Source: Tricholoma matsutake (Eukaryota; Basidiomycota; Agaricomycetes; Agaricales; Tricholomataceae). Taken from it: DNA of 64,000 bases. The notes beneath the pieces are model-generated. The model had not been told where the DNA came from, ran no database searches, and saw nothing but the letters and a program-made list of their open reading frames with translations. The position numbers and the translations under genes were made by a program. This document shows, in pieces, positions 12,259-24,218 of the stretch (positions are counted from its first letter, which is position 1; the number at the start of each line of letters is the position of its first letter). The stretch spans positions 496,001-560,000 of the forward strand of contig AP026549.1 in NCBI GenBank assembly GCA_026075535.2. The letters are read 5' to 3'.

Positions 12259-14038
12259 CATGGATGAAGGAACACCTACTGTGTATGTGTGCAAAACCTG
12301 TCATATTCGGCTGGCCTCCAAAATCTGCAAATCAGACAAGAACGGCAACCATGGGAAAGCATACGTGTCCTGCCATCCAAAAAGCAGGGATGGAACATAT
12401 TGCTCCTACTATTACTGGCTTGCTGAGAGCACAGACGGATCCCCACCATCCTCTCCTGCACTTTCAATGCTGTCCTCTTCCCTGCCACTCTCAGCCCCAC
12501 CTCCTACCCAACCCACTGCTATGCTAAGCTCTACCCAGGTTGTCTGTGTGAAGAGAGGATGTGGGATGGGACGGCTACATGTTGACTGCCCTCGCAAGAT
12601 GTGTTGCCGGCACTGTGTAGAAGCTGGTGGCTGTCGAGTCAAGACCCATCTTGCCACCAACCTCACAGCTGGTGCCATGGAGTGGCCACTATCATCATCA
12701 CCACCACCTTCCAACCCACCCCCTTCTGTTGACCTTGCAGCATCAACAACAGTGGACTTGGAATTGGACTTCTTCGCGAACCCTCACCACACATCCCAGA
12801 TAGTTCTTGCATTTACTCAGCAGTATGCACACGAGCAGGCATTGGAGGAGAACAAGCGAGTAGTGGATGCGAAATGATTGGCAAATATTGAGAAAGCTAA
12901 GCATTCAGTCATGGTTTATGGCTGGGCAAAGGTAAGTTCGAGCTGTTTTACTTCTCTGGACAGCTTTTTCAATGGGTTTACTTCAGAATGATCAGGATGC
13001 GACGATCTTTGAGGTGCAGGGTGGCTTCAAATGGCCCCATTTTGTGTTGAGTGCTGAAGTGCTGGGTGAGGTTGACCTGATGGTCGGTGCCAAGGATGAT
13101 GTGCGCATTGACATGTACAATGTCTCCATTGGGCAATGGATGAAGGTCCAGGTTGGACAAGTTGTCCTAATGAAGGATTGCGACCATGTCTTTGTGAAGG
13201 GTGTCAATGTTTCAACATGCCTTGAGTTCAACAAGCTCTTAGCTGAGAGCAAGTGCCTCCATCCCCACTTTCTTGACAACCTACCACAGGAGCAGGCCTT
13301 CGTACACTAGGCTCTGAAGGAAAGGAAGGCAGCCAAATCTATCATAGCTGCTGGTTCAGATGCTGACAAGGAGCTGGCTGTCATTCCACAGGTTCCAAAG
13401 GGAAAGAAGAGCAAGTCCTCCCACCACTGCACATCCTCCCATTGACAATGTTCTCATCATTCTGATGATGATGAACCAGAGTTTGTTTCCACTGTCCATG
13501 CATCCTCGCGAAGGTTTGGGGTGATCAAGCCAAAACCAGCAGTGTCCCCAGTCCATACCATCAAAGTGGAACACATTGAGCCCTCTTTCATTGACCTCAC
13601 ACTATCCGATGATGACAATGTTACTGCTGAGGCTGTGACAATCAAGAAGTAGCCTGATCATGCATTTTCTGACGCTGGATCTCCTCAATGACACCGCAAA
13701 GTCCGCAAGCAAACCCATTCAACATCCTCATCCTCTCAACTCTCTCTTCATCTTTGTCATCATCAGAGATGCCAGCATGGCCATCAGATTTCTACGCAGT
13801 GGATATTGTTTCTGGATTTGAAAAGTGCAAGTCTGCAAGTAGGCTATGTGGTAATGTTGAGGAAACATTTGAGGCAATCTTCAAGACTCCATTCCACTGG
13901 ACAATCTTTTACAAGCATCGGAAGACATGGCTTGCTGCACCAGTTGCTGCACAGGATGTGGCTCTGAAAGCTGGACGCACCCCAGAGGGAATGTGGGTGT
14001 ATTTCCTCAAGCAATGTTGCGAAGAAAGTGTTCAGTGA
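12259..14038 (+). pseudogene. GRF-like zinc-finger protein of a basidiomycete cargo family
   Basis: The reading starts at ATG 12259. The N-terminal Cys cluster has CKTCHIRLASKIC and YVSCHPKSRDGTYCSYYYW, resembling a GRF-type finger. A second Cys-rich block follows (CVKRGCG, CPRKMCCRHCVEAGGC; about 12543-12630), then a low-complexity Pro/Ser stretch. An intron GTAAGT...TTCAG (about 12931-12986) leads to FEVQGGFKWPHF, and a C-terminal domain at about 13770-14038 contains WPSDFYAVDIVSGFEKC and TPFHWTIFYKHRKTW. In-frame stops near 12876, 13308 and 13443 look like decayed CGA or CAG codons, so this copy is probably inactive. The function is unknown; the family call is from memory of its Cys pattern and C-terminus. 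Confidence 0.6.
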
Positions 14039-14191
14039 GGGAAGGAAAACTACAACAAGAAAGTCAGGGTTTGATCAGTCTCATTTTCCTGCATTATACC
14101 TCTCATTGTACTATGTTTTACTATGTTTGTCTCCTTGTTTCTCTGGTTTTGTTTTGTCATTTACACTATTACTATTTACACATGATCATTG

Positions 14192-16275
14192 TCAAACTAT
14201 GCTAGAATGCAGTTGGTTACTAGGAGACCGTCCTTCTTTTGTAAGCTTGTCTCTAGTCATGCGATTTTGACGTAAAATCATCTCATCAAGGAAGAAGGTG
14301 TACTTATCAATAAGCATCTCATGACAAATGGCATGGTACCCTCCCAACCATACGTTTGTCTGCTCTGCAATTGATGAGCTGAAATACCACCCCTTTCCAT
14401 CCTCTGACAGAAGTTCTGGGTATGCCACTGGATTACAGTATTGCTGGCAGTATAGATCCATTTCCGAGTGTTTCGCCTTGAAATGGAAAACATCAACTGT
14501 GAGTCCAATATTGTCAAAGAACGGGTCTTTTCCTCCCCAGACTGCCTTGGCCACAGAGCAGTTGTTATCAAAGAAGATATGATCAGGTTTAATGTCTTTG
14601 TGGAAGGTGCATTTGATCATCTCCTGAAACCCATTGATCAGTAACTTAATGATAGACTGATTCATTCACGCTTACAATGACACTGCCAATACCCTCGGCA
14701 CCATAGAATGTCTCATGGGCAATTATCATACCACATGGTGCCACAATTATCTGCTCATTATGTGTCCATTTGTGACCAAGCTGTATGCGTATTCGTTTAG
14801 GTGGGTTCTTGGCCTCAGAGTCCTGACCAGTAATCTCCAAGTCCTCCTCCTCATCAGCATCAATAAGATCTGCGACATTGACATCTTGGGCAATGGCATC
14901 GCTAGGGTGAGCAACATGGGCTTGCTGGAGCCATTCCTTGAGTTGAAAGTGTGCCTGTTTCCAGTCTCAATGAAGTTGTTCAGCCTCCTGGTGCTTGGGA
15001 TCAGAACACATGTGACTGTCAACAACTGTAGGGGTGCTACAACCAACCACAGAACAGACATTGTTTTGGGCAGAATTCTGCGGACAGAAATGATGCCAGT
15101 TATTCTTGAGAGGGACCTTGCAATTGTGGACTGCACAGCATTGACACCCCACTGTAACACCATCGATTATGCAAACCCACACCTTCTTCCCCTTATAGAT
15201 ACGTAGACATTTCTTGCAGTGATGTTGCGACTCAGGTTGACCATGGACACAGAAGTGGAGGTTGCAGTGTTGTAACACAGCTGTGAATCAATCTTTCTGC
15301 AAACTTGTGTGTGGTACCTCGAGAACCTGGGACCATCGCTGGCAGTCCTCCAATAGGGCCAATATGACGAATCCATCCCACACTTGCTCTGTAGTGACCG
15401 CAAAGCCAAATTGCCAGCCAACTGGTGGCTCTGAGTTGTTTAGCTGGTTGTATTGACAGGCACAGTTAGTGGCTGAGGTCCTGTGAAGATTTTCGCTCAG
15501 CAGTGCCCTGGCAGGTTCTCAAATTACTGTACCATGAAAGTAACATTGACATAATCCATGCCTGTAATAGCCGCCGCTCTGCAAACTGATGCTCACCCAC
15601 TTGTAGCACATCCGGGATAGCTCCATCATAGTATGTGCGAGTCCCATCTTTGACAGAAAAGTTGTAGTGATAATTTGTGTTACATACTACTAAAGATTTG
15701 TTATCGTCCTCGAGAATGTTTTACTAGGAACCCACATTCACAGTAGAGATGGGCAGAACGGATAGGCTGTGCTCCCCAAGCAAAGGTGTATAAAACACCC
15801 CGCCGCTGTTCACACTGCTTCAATAACGTCCCAGTCCAGCTCCGTGAGCACGATGAATTCATGCAAGTGTGGTGTGGAGGATATAAGGTATCCAAACCTA
15901 AGATAAGATCAGTGCTGTGTATGTCATCGAGATTCCCTGCCATGCACAAAGACCCATTGAATGACCATGCTCAGCAAAATCACTCTCTGAGGTGTCCTTG
16001 AAGCTGTTGGATCCATACCAAACAGCTGATTTGAGAGCCTCCCAACAACTGGTAACACAAGTCTTTGAGATCCCACAACTGTTTTGGAGGAACTGTGTTA
16101 TTGATGGTGGCAAAATGTCAGGGTGATCAGATGCAGGGATGCTGGTCAGTTGAACAAGGATGATATCATTCTTCATTTTCATGGCCAGCATGATAAACTT
16201 GAATATTTGCTGCAACGACAGCTCAGAGTGTTTTTGACTCAACACAAGGATCTCTTGCATGTCTAGATTACCCAT
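14192..16275 (-). pseudogene. CxC5/CxC6 cysteine-cluster protein associated with KDZ transposons
   Basis: The gene reads right to left from ATG 16275 (MGNLDMQEILVLSQKHSELS), with LPPSITQFLQ typical of the family's N-terminus. A CxC5-like block around 15890-15730 has CMNSSCSR and LYCECGF. A CxC6-like block at 15278-14967 has HHCKKCLRIYKGKKVWVC, CCAVHNCKVPL, FCP and CSVVGC. A transposase-like C-terminus at 14830-14192 contains HNEQIIVAPCGMIIAHETFY, PDHIFFDNNC, VDVFHFKAKHSEMDLYC and SSIAEQTNVWLGGYH. Several introns and frame changes occur, including one between 14646 and 14830. The conserved Asp, His and Glu positions suggest a KDZ-superfamily catalytic fold, so it may mobilise the nested element (inference). 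It ends convergent with the zinc-finger gene. Confidence 0.7.
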
Positions 16276-19200
16276 CGCAGGCAGTTAACACAGCCATTGA
16301 CTGTTCTACACAACTACGGCTGACATATTTATACATATTTGGCTGACTGGGACAGACCAAACAAACAGAACAAACTCAAAACAAACAGAACAAACAGGGG
16401 ATTATCCAATACTCAGATGTCCTCCTCCCATTCAACAGCTTGCATGTCAGAAATGTGAGGTGATTTACCAAGTCAACAGACTTTGTCTCGTAATTTCAAT
16501 CCTGGTGACAATCAATGATGGGTTGTGATTGGTGGTAGGCAGTACAACTCACTCCATTTGTTCAAAAAGAATAGCAAAATCAATCCACTCCTTGACCGTG
16601 GATTGAACCAGTGCCGATGCCAAAGTTAAGGCCGATCCTGTCCCCACTGCCAATCCTGTCCCCGCTGCCTCTGCCATTTCTGATATGTGAGTGGCATACA
16701 TATCCATTACCCTGATATCTGTGAGCCTCCGGGATTATGCTGCCCTCACTTCATCCTCCCATTGTTTGATTGCCAGTTGGCTGAATGCTGCTGTTAGTTC
16801 ACCATGGTATTGGCCGAGTTGTGTAGAGTTCTCAAGGGCTTCCTGAGATTTTGAGCAGAGTGTGACTGTCATGCCAAGCATTTTCTTGTGATTTGAATCT
16901 GTAGCATGATCATCAAGCATTTCTGCCCGATGTGGCAAGGTTGCTGTTCTGACCATCCGGGAAATGGAATTCAGTGATGCCCACAGAGACTCAAGTATTT
17001 CTCCTGCTACAATGCCAGACCCTGGAATGAAAGATGGAGCATAGCGAAAAAAGCATTCATCCTTGTGGCCATGAACATGCAAAGGCCCAATGGCCTGGTC
17101 AATGGTCAAGCCAGCTGGAAGATGGGCACCAATACGTTCCCAAAGGTGGATAATGTACTGGCAGACAATGTCGTAAATGAGCATGACTCCCTGTTGAGGG
17201 TCAACTCTGGTGGTCTTCAGTGCTTGAAGGAAAGCAAAGTCAACATTCTTTTGCTGTTCTCCATGAAACAGGTCTACCAATGCATTGGGCACATAACATC
17301 CATGCCGTGCACATGCAATGGCTGCTACTCAAGTCCTGTCACATGCCTTCGATGCCAGAAATGCATTCACAACAGCTAGGAGTTTATTTTCGCAAGGAGC
17401 CTTCTGGAAACCCAAATACAAATCAGACCAGCTTTGGGGGCGGCAATGGGAACCACATTGGCCACCACCAAGGGAAGGTACCTACCGTTAATCGTTCTAT
17501 GGCAGCTTGGAGAAACAGCTCATATTCAGCCTGATTTGGGGCCATCCCACCTCCATCCTATAGCCATATATCAGTATTGGAGTTTTTCTGCCAAACATGA
17601 TCAGCTTTGAAATTGCCATCGGCCACAAATATGCATTTAAAAACAAATCTGAAATCCATAGTGTATCATTTTAGATGCCACTACACTGAGGTATTTTGAC
17701 ACCCACCAGTTCACATCATTCTTCCAATTTTCCGGTATATTAATGCCTACTTGAGGACAGGCTGGACAGAAATTGGCAAGTGATCCTGTTTCAGGATTCA
17801 AAGGATCTCTTTGATTGTGTCCATACCCTGCCCACTTCAATCTTTTCATCCAACACCATAAGCAGGACATGCACCAAAGCTCATGGTAGAGATTGACCAC
17901 TTCGGCAGGCCTCATTAGCAATGTTACATGCCGAATCAGCTGGTAAAACTGATAGGCCGATGCCTTTAATTCCAGATTACAGAGCTGAAAATGGTCTAGG
18001 ACCTGCATGGTGAACAGAGTCTGTATGGTGGTGAAGCTTGTGGGTAGTTAGCTACTGGTTACCAGGTCCAAGGGAATTCAGTGTTCCCCCTGACACTGGC
18101 AGGTAACCATCGCTAAGTGATGTATTCCATTTGTATGGACCACACAAATATAACTGTTGTTCAAGGCATTGGCAGTTGGGACGGCATTGGCAGTGGGCAC
18201 AGCATCAGCAGCTGGGATGGCATTGGCAGTTTGATTAGGATTAGGCAAATATGGTTGAAACCCATGGAGGTCGTCATTGGCATGCTCAACTTCAGATTCG
18301 TCATTGCCATCAAAGAAGTCTTGGAAACCGTTCTGAACATCAATATTCCCCTTCCCTTGACGCCAAAGGGCATCAAGGTGATTAAAAAAATGCTGAGTTG
18401 GCTGCAGTTTCATCTTTGGCCCAGTCGTTGGCCTGAGATTCATTATATGTGTCTGAGGTTGAGTCAGGTGAAGAGGGCTGCTGCCGCTGCCAGTGCCAGT
18501 GCTGTTGCTGATTGTTTGCCTGCCAATTGGCTGACTCTTGCTCTGCTTTATCCTTCACATCTTCAAATGTCTCCAGATATTTCAATTGGAAGTTCAGAGT
18601 GTTGCAAATTGGCTGATCCATCTGGTGCTGGACTACAATGTATGTGCTGACCTCCCATAGCTCAGCCTGGCGGAAGTGTGTGCCTGTCCAGCATTCAATG
18701 TGATGGAAGGGTTTTTCCCTGTGGGTTACATGCATGCATGTGCGGCAAAGTGTGCTTCCCAGTGAACAATCAATGCATCGCCAAATGGCCTGTTTATTGA
18801 ATGGACAGTGGTTGCAAACTTGTTTGTCAACCAACCATGCCTGCCAAGCGAGGGATGCTTGCAGCAATTCATCTACTCATCCCACAAACTCCAGTACATA
18901 GTCTCACTGTCTCTATTATTTGTATATGAGCCTCGCTCCATAAGCAATCAGTGTCAGAAACTAACCATGCTGATGTGTGGCCGAGTTGGCTTTGGCGGCC
19001 ACCTGAGGTTCTTGCATGTCCCATTATGGAGCAACATTGGGATTATCCTGTATAACAGAATTTGATTGACCCAGTTCTTCCACTGCAGTCAGGGGGACCT
19101 TGATGCACTTTGTTTTTGGTCCATGTTTTGTGGTGACCTCAACTTCCACATGTGTAACAGTATCGACTGCATCGTCATTGTCCTCATGCAGGGGGGCATT

Positions 19201-19397
19201 CTTCTTTGATCTTCTCTTTTGCTTGTAAGGAACTCTTGTTAGGCTCATGATGATTTGGGGTGAGTCACAACAACACCCAATTATTGATGGGGGTATTGTA
19301 CTATCGACCTCATGTGATCCTCATGTGATCCTCATGTTGATGAAATGTGTTATGTCAATGACAAGAATGATTCTTTCCTCCACATCAGTCCCCCCCA

Positions 19398-21751
19398 ATG
19401 CTGCCTGAGTCATCAGAGAACCTGTGGTTGAGACAGTACCAGAAGGGAAGCAGATATACGGTGGAAGAGCAGAAGATCATTGAGCCTTATAAAGTTGCAT
19501 TCCGATCGCAGGAATCAAAAGCTGGCCGATTGCAAATACTCAAGTGCAACATCCTCCCAGAAATATTCAACTACTGGGCGTCAATTGACAGGGCCCCTAT
19601 GGATGAGGAGGAGAGTCACATTCATGCCAAGGTAAACTCACAAGCATGTGAAGGTTGTATTATTGATCACATCACCAGGAACTAACAACCTGGCTTTCCA
19701 ACAACTGGCAAATGACCAAAGGCCTCTCATGGAAATTGACCCACTTCAAAGTAAAGTGGTTGGAAGTCATTTGGAGCTTGTACCGGGACTGAGTGTTCCA
19801 ACAGATCGCAAACCTCTTAGGTGTTGAGGACACCACCATAAGTACACCAGGATGGTTCCAAGCGCCACTGCCAGCTATCAAGCATGTTTTTGACACCATG
19901 AATGCTGAGGAGAAAGCCATCCTTGAAGTTGAACAGGAGAAAATGATGCAGGAAGGATATCCTGAGCAGACGAAGTGAGTGTAAGTTGAAGCCGATGCCA
20001 TTGCTGGACATAATGAACATTTCACAGTCTAGCAGACAAATACCTCCTTAAACGTGTGGTGGAGAATGCATGACAACAGTGACTGGAAATGGGGATGTTG
20101 TCTGTGACATTTACAGCCTATACTCCACCTAATTGTTTGATGGTTGTTGATGCATGAGTCCCCAAATCATTTACTGCCAATGCGATGCCAATGCCAATGC
20201 CAACTCCAGTCATGAAAATGTTGCCTCTCTGATAGCCACCCCTGCACGATCGTTTCTGGACATGTATCGTGATCAAGTGACTGAACTGAAGTGAAACTTT
20301 ATGAGTTATATCAAGTTTTTATGTCCATCACACCTTGCTTCAAGGTTGGCAACGCAACATAATGCAACACTAACCCGATTAACAATGACTAACAATGGCT
20401 TCCCGATCCTTCCCACATCATGGAAAGGATCACAATTCAAGAAAAAAGAGCTGGAAGAATGGTTTATGTTGTAGGTTGGCCAGCATTACAGTATGTTGAC
20501 TTCCTATTCCACAAACCATTACTTATCTCCTGCAGAACTTGCAAACAAGGGTCGTAGTTGCCATATCCCATTCAAAGCAATTGCAGATTGGACATCATCA
20601 TTTGTCAGTCTGGAATATCTCCCAGCTAGGTTCAAAATCAGAGACCCATGGAACATGCACAAGAGTGTCATAGAAGACTTCTTTGACCATGTTCTGCAGC
20701 AACAAATAGTGCATGGCCCTGAAAGAGCGTTCCGGTTCAAAGCAATCAAAGCCATGGATGGGAGTGTGGCTCCTGCACACTATCCAAATGATTTGAATAA
20801 CCCTTCACCCTCCCGACACATTTCCAAATGCAGGGGCCAAAGAAATGATGATCCTGATCCTCATAGCGGCACCAAGCTGGGGGCCATTGCCAATGCCAAA
20901 CTGCCTTCTGCAAACAGCAGGGGCCAAAGAAATGATGATGCTGATGCCAATCCTCAACCCAGCACTGAACTGGAGGCCATTGCTGCTGCCGAACTGCCTG
21001 CTGCATCAAGAGGCAGAAAAGTTGTCAAAGGCAAACCCAAGCGCAAGGAAGCTTGCCGAATATCAACAGCAGGACAGACCCCAAATTCTGATACAACTGA
21101 ATCACAATATGTCCAAGTGGATCAAATGACAATGGACATCCTCTGCATGGTTGGTGTCACTCAACCACAGCCAATTAATGGTCCTAGTGATGGTGAACCA
21201 GAATATCTCATTCCTCGACACATTTACATGAGATACATCACGCCTGGATCACCCAGAAATGTCATTGTAAATGATCCCCCATGCCCAATTGATCCATTTC
21301 TGTTGGATATACCTCAAGAGAGCTCACAACGCCCTAGGCCTCAACCACTTTTAGGGGGAAATCGGATGGAGCATCCTATTGCAAGGGCAAGGGCTTTAGC
21401 AGTGGTAGTGGGATCGGGACAGCAACACCAATATTGGCAATGGCACCAGTAGGATCGACAATGGCAACAGTGCAATCGGCAATGGCAGCACCAATATCAG
21501 CAACGGCAACTGTAAGATCAGCAACAGCAACACCAATATTGGCAATGACAACAGTATGATCGGCAATGGCAACATCGGCAATGGCAAAAGTATGATCGGC
21601 AATGGCAACATCAGGATCGGCAGCAAATCCATCCTTGGCATGAGCACAACCTATCCAAAGGACAGCCAATGACCTTGCACAGCAGGAAGCCATTTCAACC
21701 CAGGCTGTTGGGAGGAGACAGAGAGTTAAAAAAGTGAAATTTGCCGTGTAG
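19398..21751 (+). CDS. divergent companion gene of KDZ-1, unknown function
   Basis: Not recognised by function. It starts at ATG 19398 (MLPESSENLWLRQYQKGSRY), about 150 bp from the divergent KDZ-1 start, so the two probably share a promoter region. Exon-like segments continue with FQAPLPAIKHVFDTMNAEE (about 19858-19914), a break containing GTAAGT-like signals, and a long open segment at 20493-21452 starting MLTSYSTNHYLSPAELANKG. A repeated block (GQRNDDP and GQRNDDA, 20839 and 20923) lies in a disordered stretch. The likely end is GRRQRVKKVKFAV at 21751 after a low-complexity stretch at 21410-21640 made of GGCAATGGCA-type words. Exon boundaries are not resolved. The N-terminal part has an HMG-like helical, Lys/Glu-rich character. 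Confidence 0.45.
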
Positions 21752-21985
21752 ATTTACAAATAAAACACTATGTAATGAAAAAAAAGATAGTCCAACTTTT
21801 ATGTACATGCCGAATCACATCTATTCTTTCCTGCCTCGCTTCATCTCCCCTCAGATTTTCCTGCCTCTTCCTTGGGTTTGGCTGAGGGGTGGTACTTCTG
21901 GAATGTAGTCCAGATGGACCAGGGGTCAGCCTGCATGGGGATTGGCGCAGCTGTGCAGGAGGAGGGGAGGGCCAGGGTGAGGGGA

Positions 21986-23350
21986 TTACATCAACTGCCA
22001 ATGCCAGTGGGTTAAGTGCCGATGCTGGGGCAGCAGGCTCGGGCTCGGTGAGGGATGTTGGGGGGAAGAGGAGAGGGAGTGGTGGGGCCATTGATGTTGT
22101 GGGCTGTACCATTTCTTGAGAATCCTGTGGTGTGGCAGGAATAATTTGGATGGGGGGGTGCCAGCCAAGGATGCTTCCCCCGCCACCTCTTCTGGAACAG
22201 CCAGTCCCTTCTCACCATGCTCAGGCTCAGTGTTACCCTCAACAAATCCCCCCTCCTCAACCAGTTCTGCCATCTGTTTGTCTTTGTCGCCGGCAGTGGC
22301 AACGGGAGCGGGAGCAGGAGTTGGGGCAGGAGCAGGAGCAGGAGCGGGAGTGGCAGCAGGAGTGGCAGCATGAGCAGGAGTGGGAGTGGGAGCAGGAGTG
22401 GGAGCAGGAGCAGGAGTGGGGGCGGGAGCAGGCCCAGGAGCAGCACTGGGACCAGGAGCAGGAACAGGAGCAGGAGCAGGAGTGGCATTGCCTTCCTCCG
22501 CATCTGTCATTTCTTCCCAATCCGCCTCTGCCCTCCTGCTTGGAGTCCTCTCGAGGCAAACCACCTGCCCAGCCATGTAACCATTGTACAACGTAATGGG
22601 CAGTGCGCCAGCCTGCAACCCAAAGTATCCTTCAATGTCATTCACCCTGTTTTGAAGCAAGTCAACCATCTCCCAGAGTTCTTGTACATGGAGTCGGGAC
22701 TCTAGGAATGACTCTTCATTCCACTGTGCATGCTTGTACATGTCTTCCTCCAGTTGGTTTAGACGTCCAGTGAAGGTGGCATAGTCACTGGCAGAGGGGT
22801 AGGGAGTCAGGGCAGGGAGGGCAGTCAGCTTGGGCTCAGGATCAGCCATGTCAATATCCTCTTCCACAGCTATGGGTATATGTGTTAGTGGTTTTATGTG
22901 TCATGATATGGAAGAACTAACCTTTTGATTTACCTTTTTGGCTTGCAGTGAACCACCTAGACGATTCCTCTCCACTGTCTTTACTGGAAAATCTCGCCTT
23001 GTTTGCTTTTCCTCTTGCCGATCCTTTTGCTTTCTTGGTTCTCAGCACTTGATCCATGTCCTCTGGATTGCACTGAACTTTCCCTTTCCCACAGAAGTAG
23101 CAGGCCATTTTCCCATTCACCTGCTCCCAACACTCACACCTAAGCCTGACACATCATGCACACGGTGTCATTTGCAAACTCCCTCGCTGGGGTGCTCCTC
23201 GTGCCGCCTTTGCTGTGTTGTGCCGCTTCCACTCCATCCTGGGATTGGCACCAGCATCGCTCTCCATCTCCTCATCAAAATCCTTGTCTGATCCCCTGGT
23301 ACTCTGCACCTCTTGCAGCCTGGGTCTCACTGTGATTGCTGGCAGCATTG
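21986..23350 (-). pseudogene. Cys-cluster protein of fungal Zn-binuclear type (KDZ-1 cargo)
   Basis: Read right to left. A basic segment (about 23348-23170) leads into a cysteine cluster near 23165-23070: CVRLRCECW followed by ACYFCGKGKVQC, resembling the binuclear zinc fingers of fungal regulators. A TGA interrupts the first CxxC pair and is probably a decayed CGA. The next exon starts near 22867 (MEEDIDMADPEPKLTALPAL) with a coiled-coil-like stretch (LNQLEEDMYKHAQWNEES, LWEMVDLLQNRVNDIEGYFG). It then degenerates into Ala-Pro dipeptide repeats (22490-22280). Upstream exons may lie beyond element C at 26345-26720. Possible DNA-binding role; function unknown. Confidence 0.45.
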
Positions 23351-23974
23351 GTCACTGGGCTGGGGCTGGAAGTCTGGATCCTGATGCTTCTGGTTGGGCC
23401 TGCATCTTGGCCGGTGCCAGTGCTGCTTCTATTTTTGTTGGTGTTGGTGTTGCTGCTGCCATTGCCACTGCCACTCCTTGTGCCTTTGCCACTGCCGCTC
23501 TTCCTGTCTTTGCCGCTGCTGTCCCTGTCTTTGCCACTGCCATCCCTGTCTTTGCTGCTGCCGTCCCCACTTTCTTGGCTGGTGCCAGTGCCGTTCCCAC
23601 TGCCAGTCCCATTCCTGCTGCAGTTCCCATTCCCGATGCAGTGGCCGTTCCACCTGCCCTTCCCACTCCACCTGCTGTCGCTGCTGCCATTGGTCCAGCC
23701 GATGTGGACACAGGACCTGTTATGCCCTTTTTCGAGGTCTTTACACTCCCCCAACCAATCCAAGCAGAGTCTGCTCGGACACTCGGACTGTCCGAGGACT
23801 TTTCTCAGACTTTGCTCGGACTTCTTTGGCTGAAAGTCCTGCCAAACTAAATGTCCAGTCCGAGCTGAGTCCAAGCTGAGTCCTTGGACTGTCCGAGCAT
23901 CTGAGCGGAGTCCGAGTGGACCAGCACTCGTACAGTCCTAGGACTGTCCGAGTTGCTTATATAATTGACTGAAA

Positions 23975-24062
23975 AATCTGTAGGTACCACAGGGATTGAA
24001 CCCTCATAGTCACATGATAAAGTACAATTAAGTCAGTGATATAACAGTTAGACTAAAGCATC
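23975..24062 (-). promoter_or_regulatory. tRNA-like module (element C, left)
   Basis: On the minus strand an A-box-like TTAGTCTAACTGTTA (24042-24056) precedes a B-box-like GGGTTCAATCCCTG (23990-24003). It faces the left end of element C. Confidence 0.6.
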
Positions 24063-24218
24063 ATTACAGGTAAGTCATTATATCTCTCTATATACCGCCC
24101 CGGCTGTGATGACAAATCAACACAGCCACATCATCAACAATGCTGGCAACGGTGCCGCCTCCTCCTTACCTCCTACCCCAATAACCAACAACAGGAATGC
24201 CATCGTTTGGGCTCACTT

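Larger units (their letters stand above)
11885..16423. mobile_element. nested 4.5 kb element carrying a CxC5/CxC6 gene
   Basis: It splits the KDZ-1 transposase. The ends are imperfect inverted repeats sharing TTGGATAATCCC followed by runs of TGTTTGTTC (left about 11900-11945, right about 16345-16405). Flanking 8-mers are TCTCCCGT (11877-11884) and CCTCCCAT (16424-16431). The second KDZ copy at about 55125-55140 has an uninterrupted empty site reading TTTCCTGT. The differences among the three include CCGT, CCAT and CTGT, as expected from CpG decay of one 8-bp target. Contents are a plus-strand zinc-finger gene (12259-14038) and a convergent minus-strand CxC5/CxC6 gene (16275-14192). Confidence 0.75.
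11206..19248 (-). pseudogene. KDZ-1 transposase with CxC2 cluster, interrupted by a nested element
   Basis: The gene reads right to left in exons. The N-terminus starts MSLTRVPYKQKRRSKKN at 19248. The CxC2-type cluster at 18867-18540 has CxxC pairs in VCNHC, WRCIDC and LCRTC followed by HREKPFHHIECW. A middle region with CPACPQVGINIPENW lies at 18008-17637. The RNase H-fold core at 17292-16735 carries YDIVCQY, HVHGHKDECF and PGSGIVAGEILESLW. The C-terminal helical domain is at 11919-11206 (VEEQQVYLPSNG). The core and C-terminus are split by the 4.5 kb insertion at 11885-16423. Frame breaks are present. A 19.2 kb promoter region is shared with the divergent gene at 19398. Confidence 0.8.

Noticed and set aside
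22280..22490. Ala-Pro rich secreted or structural protein
   Set aside because: It is a low-complexity run within the minus-strand Cys-cluster gene; opposite-strand frames of similar length arise from the same repeat.
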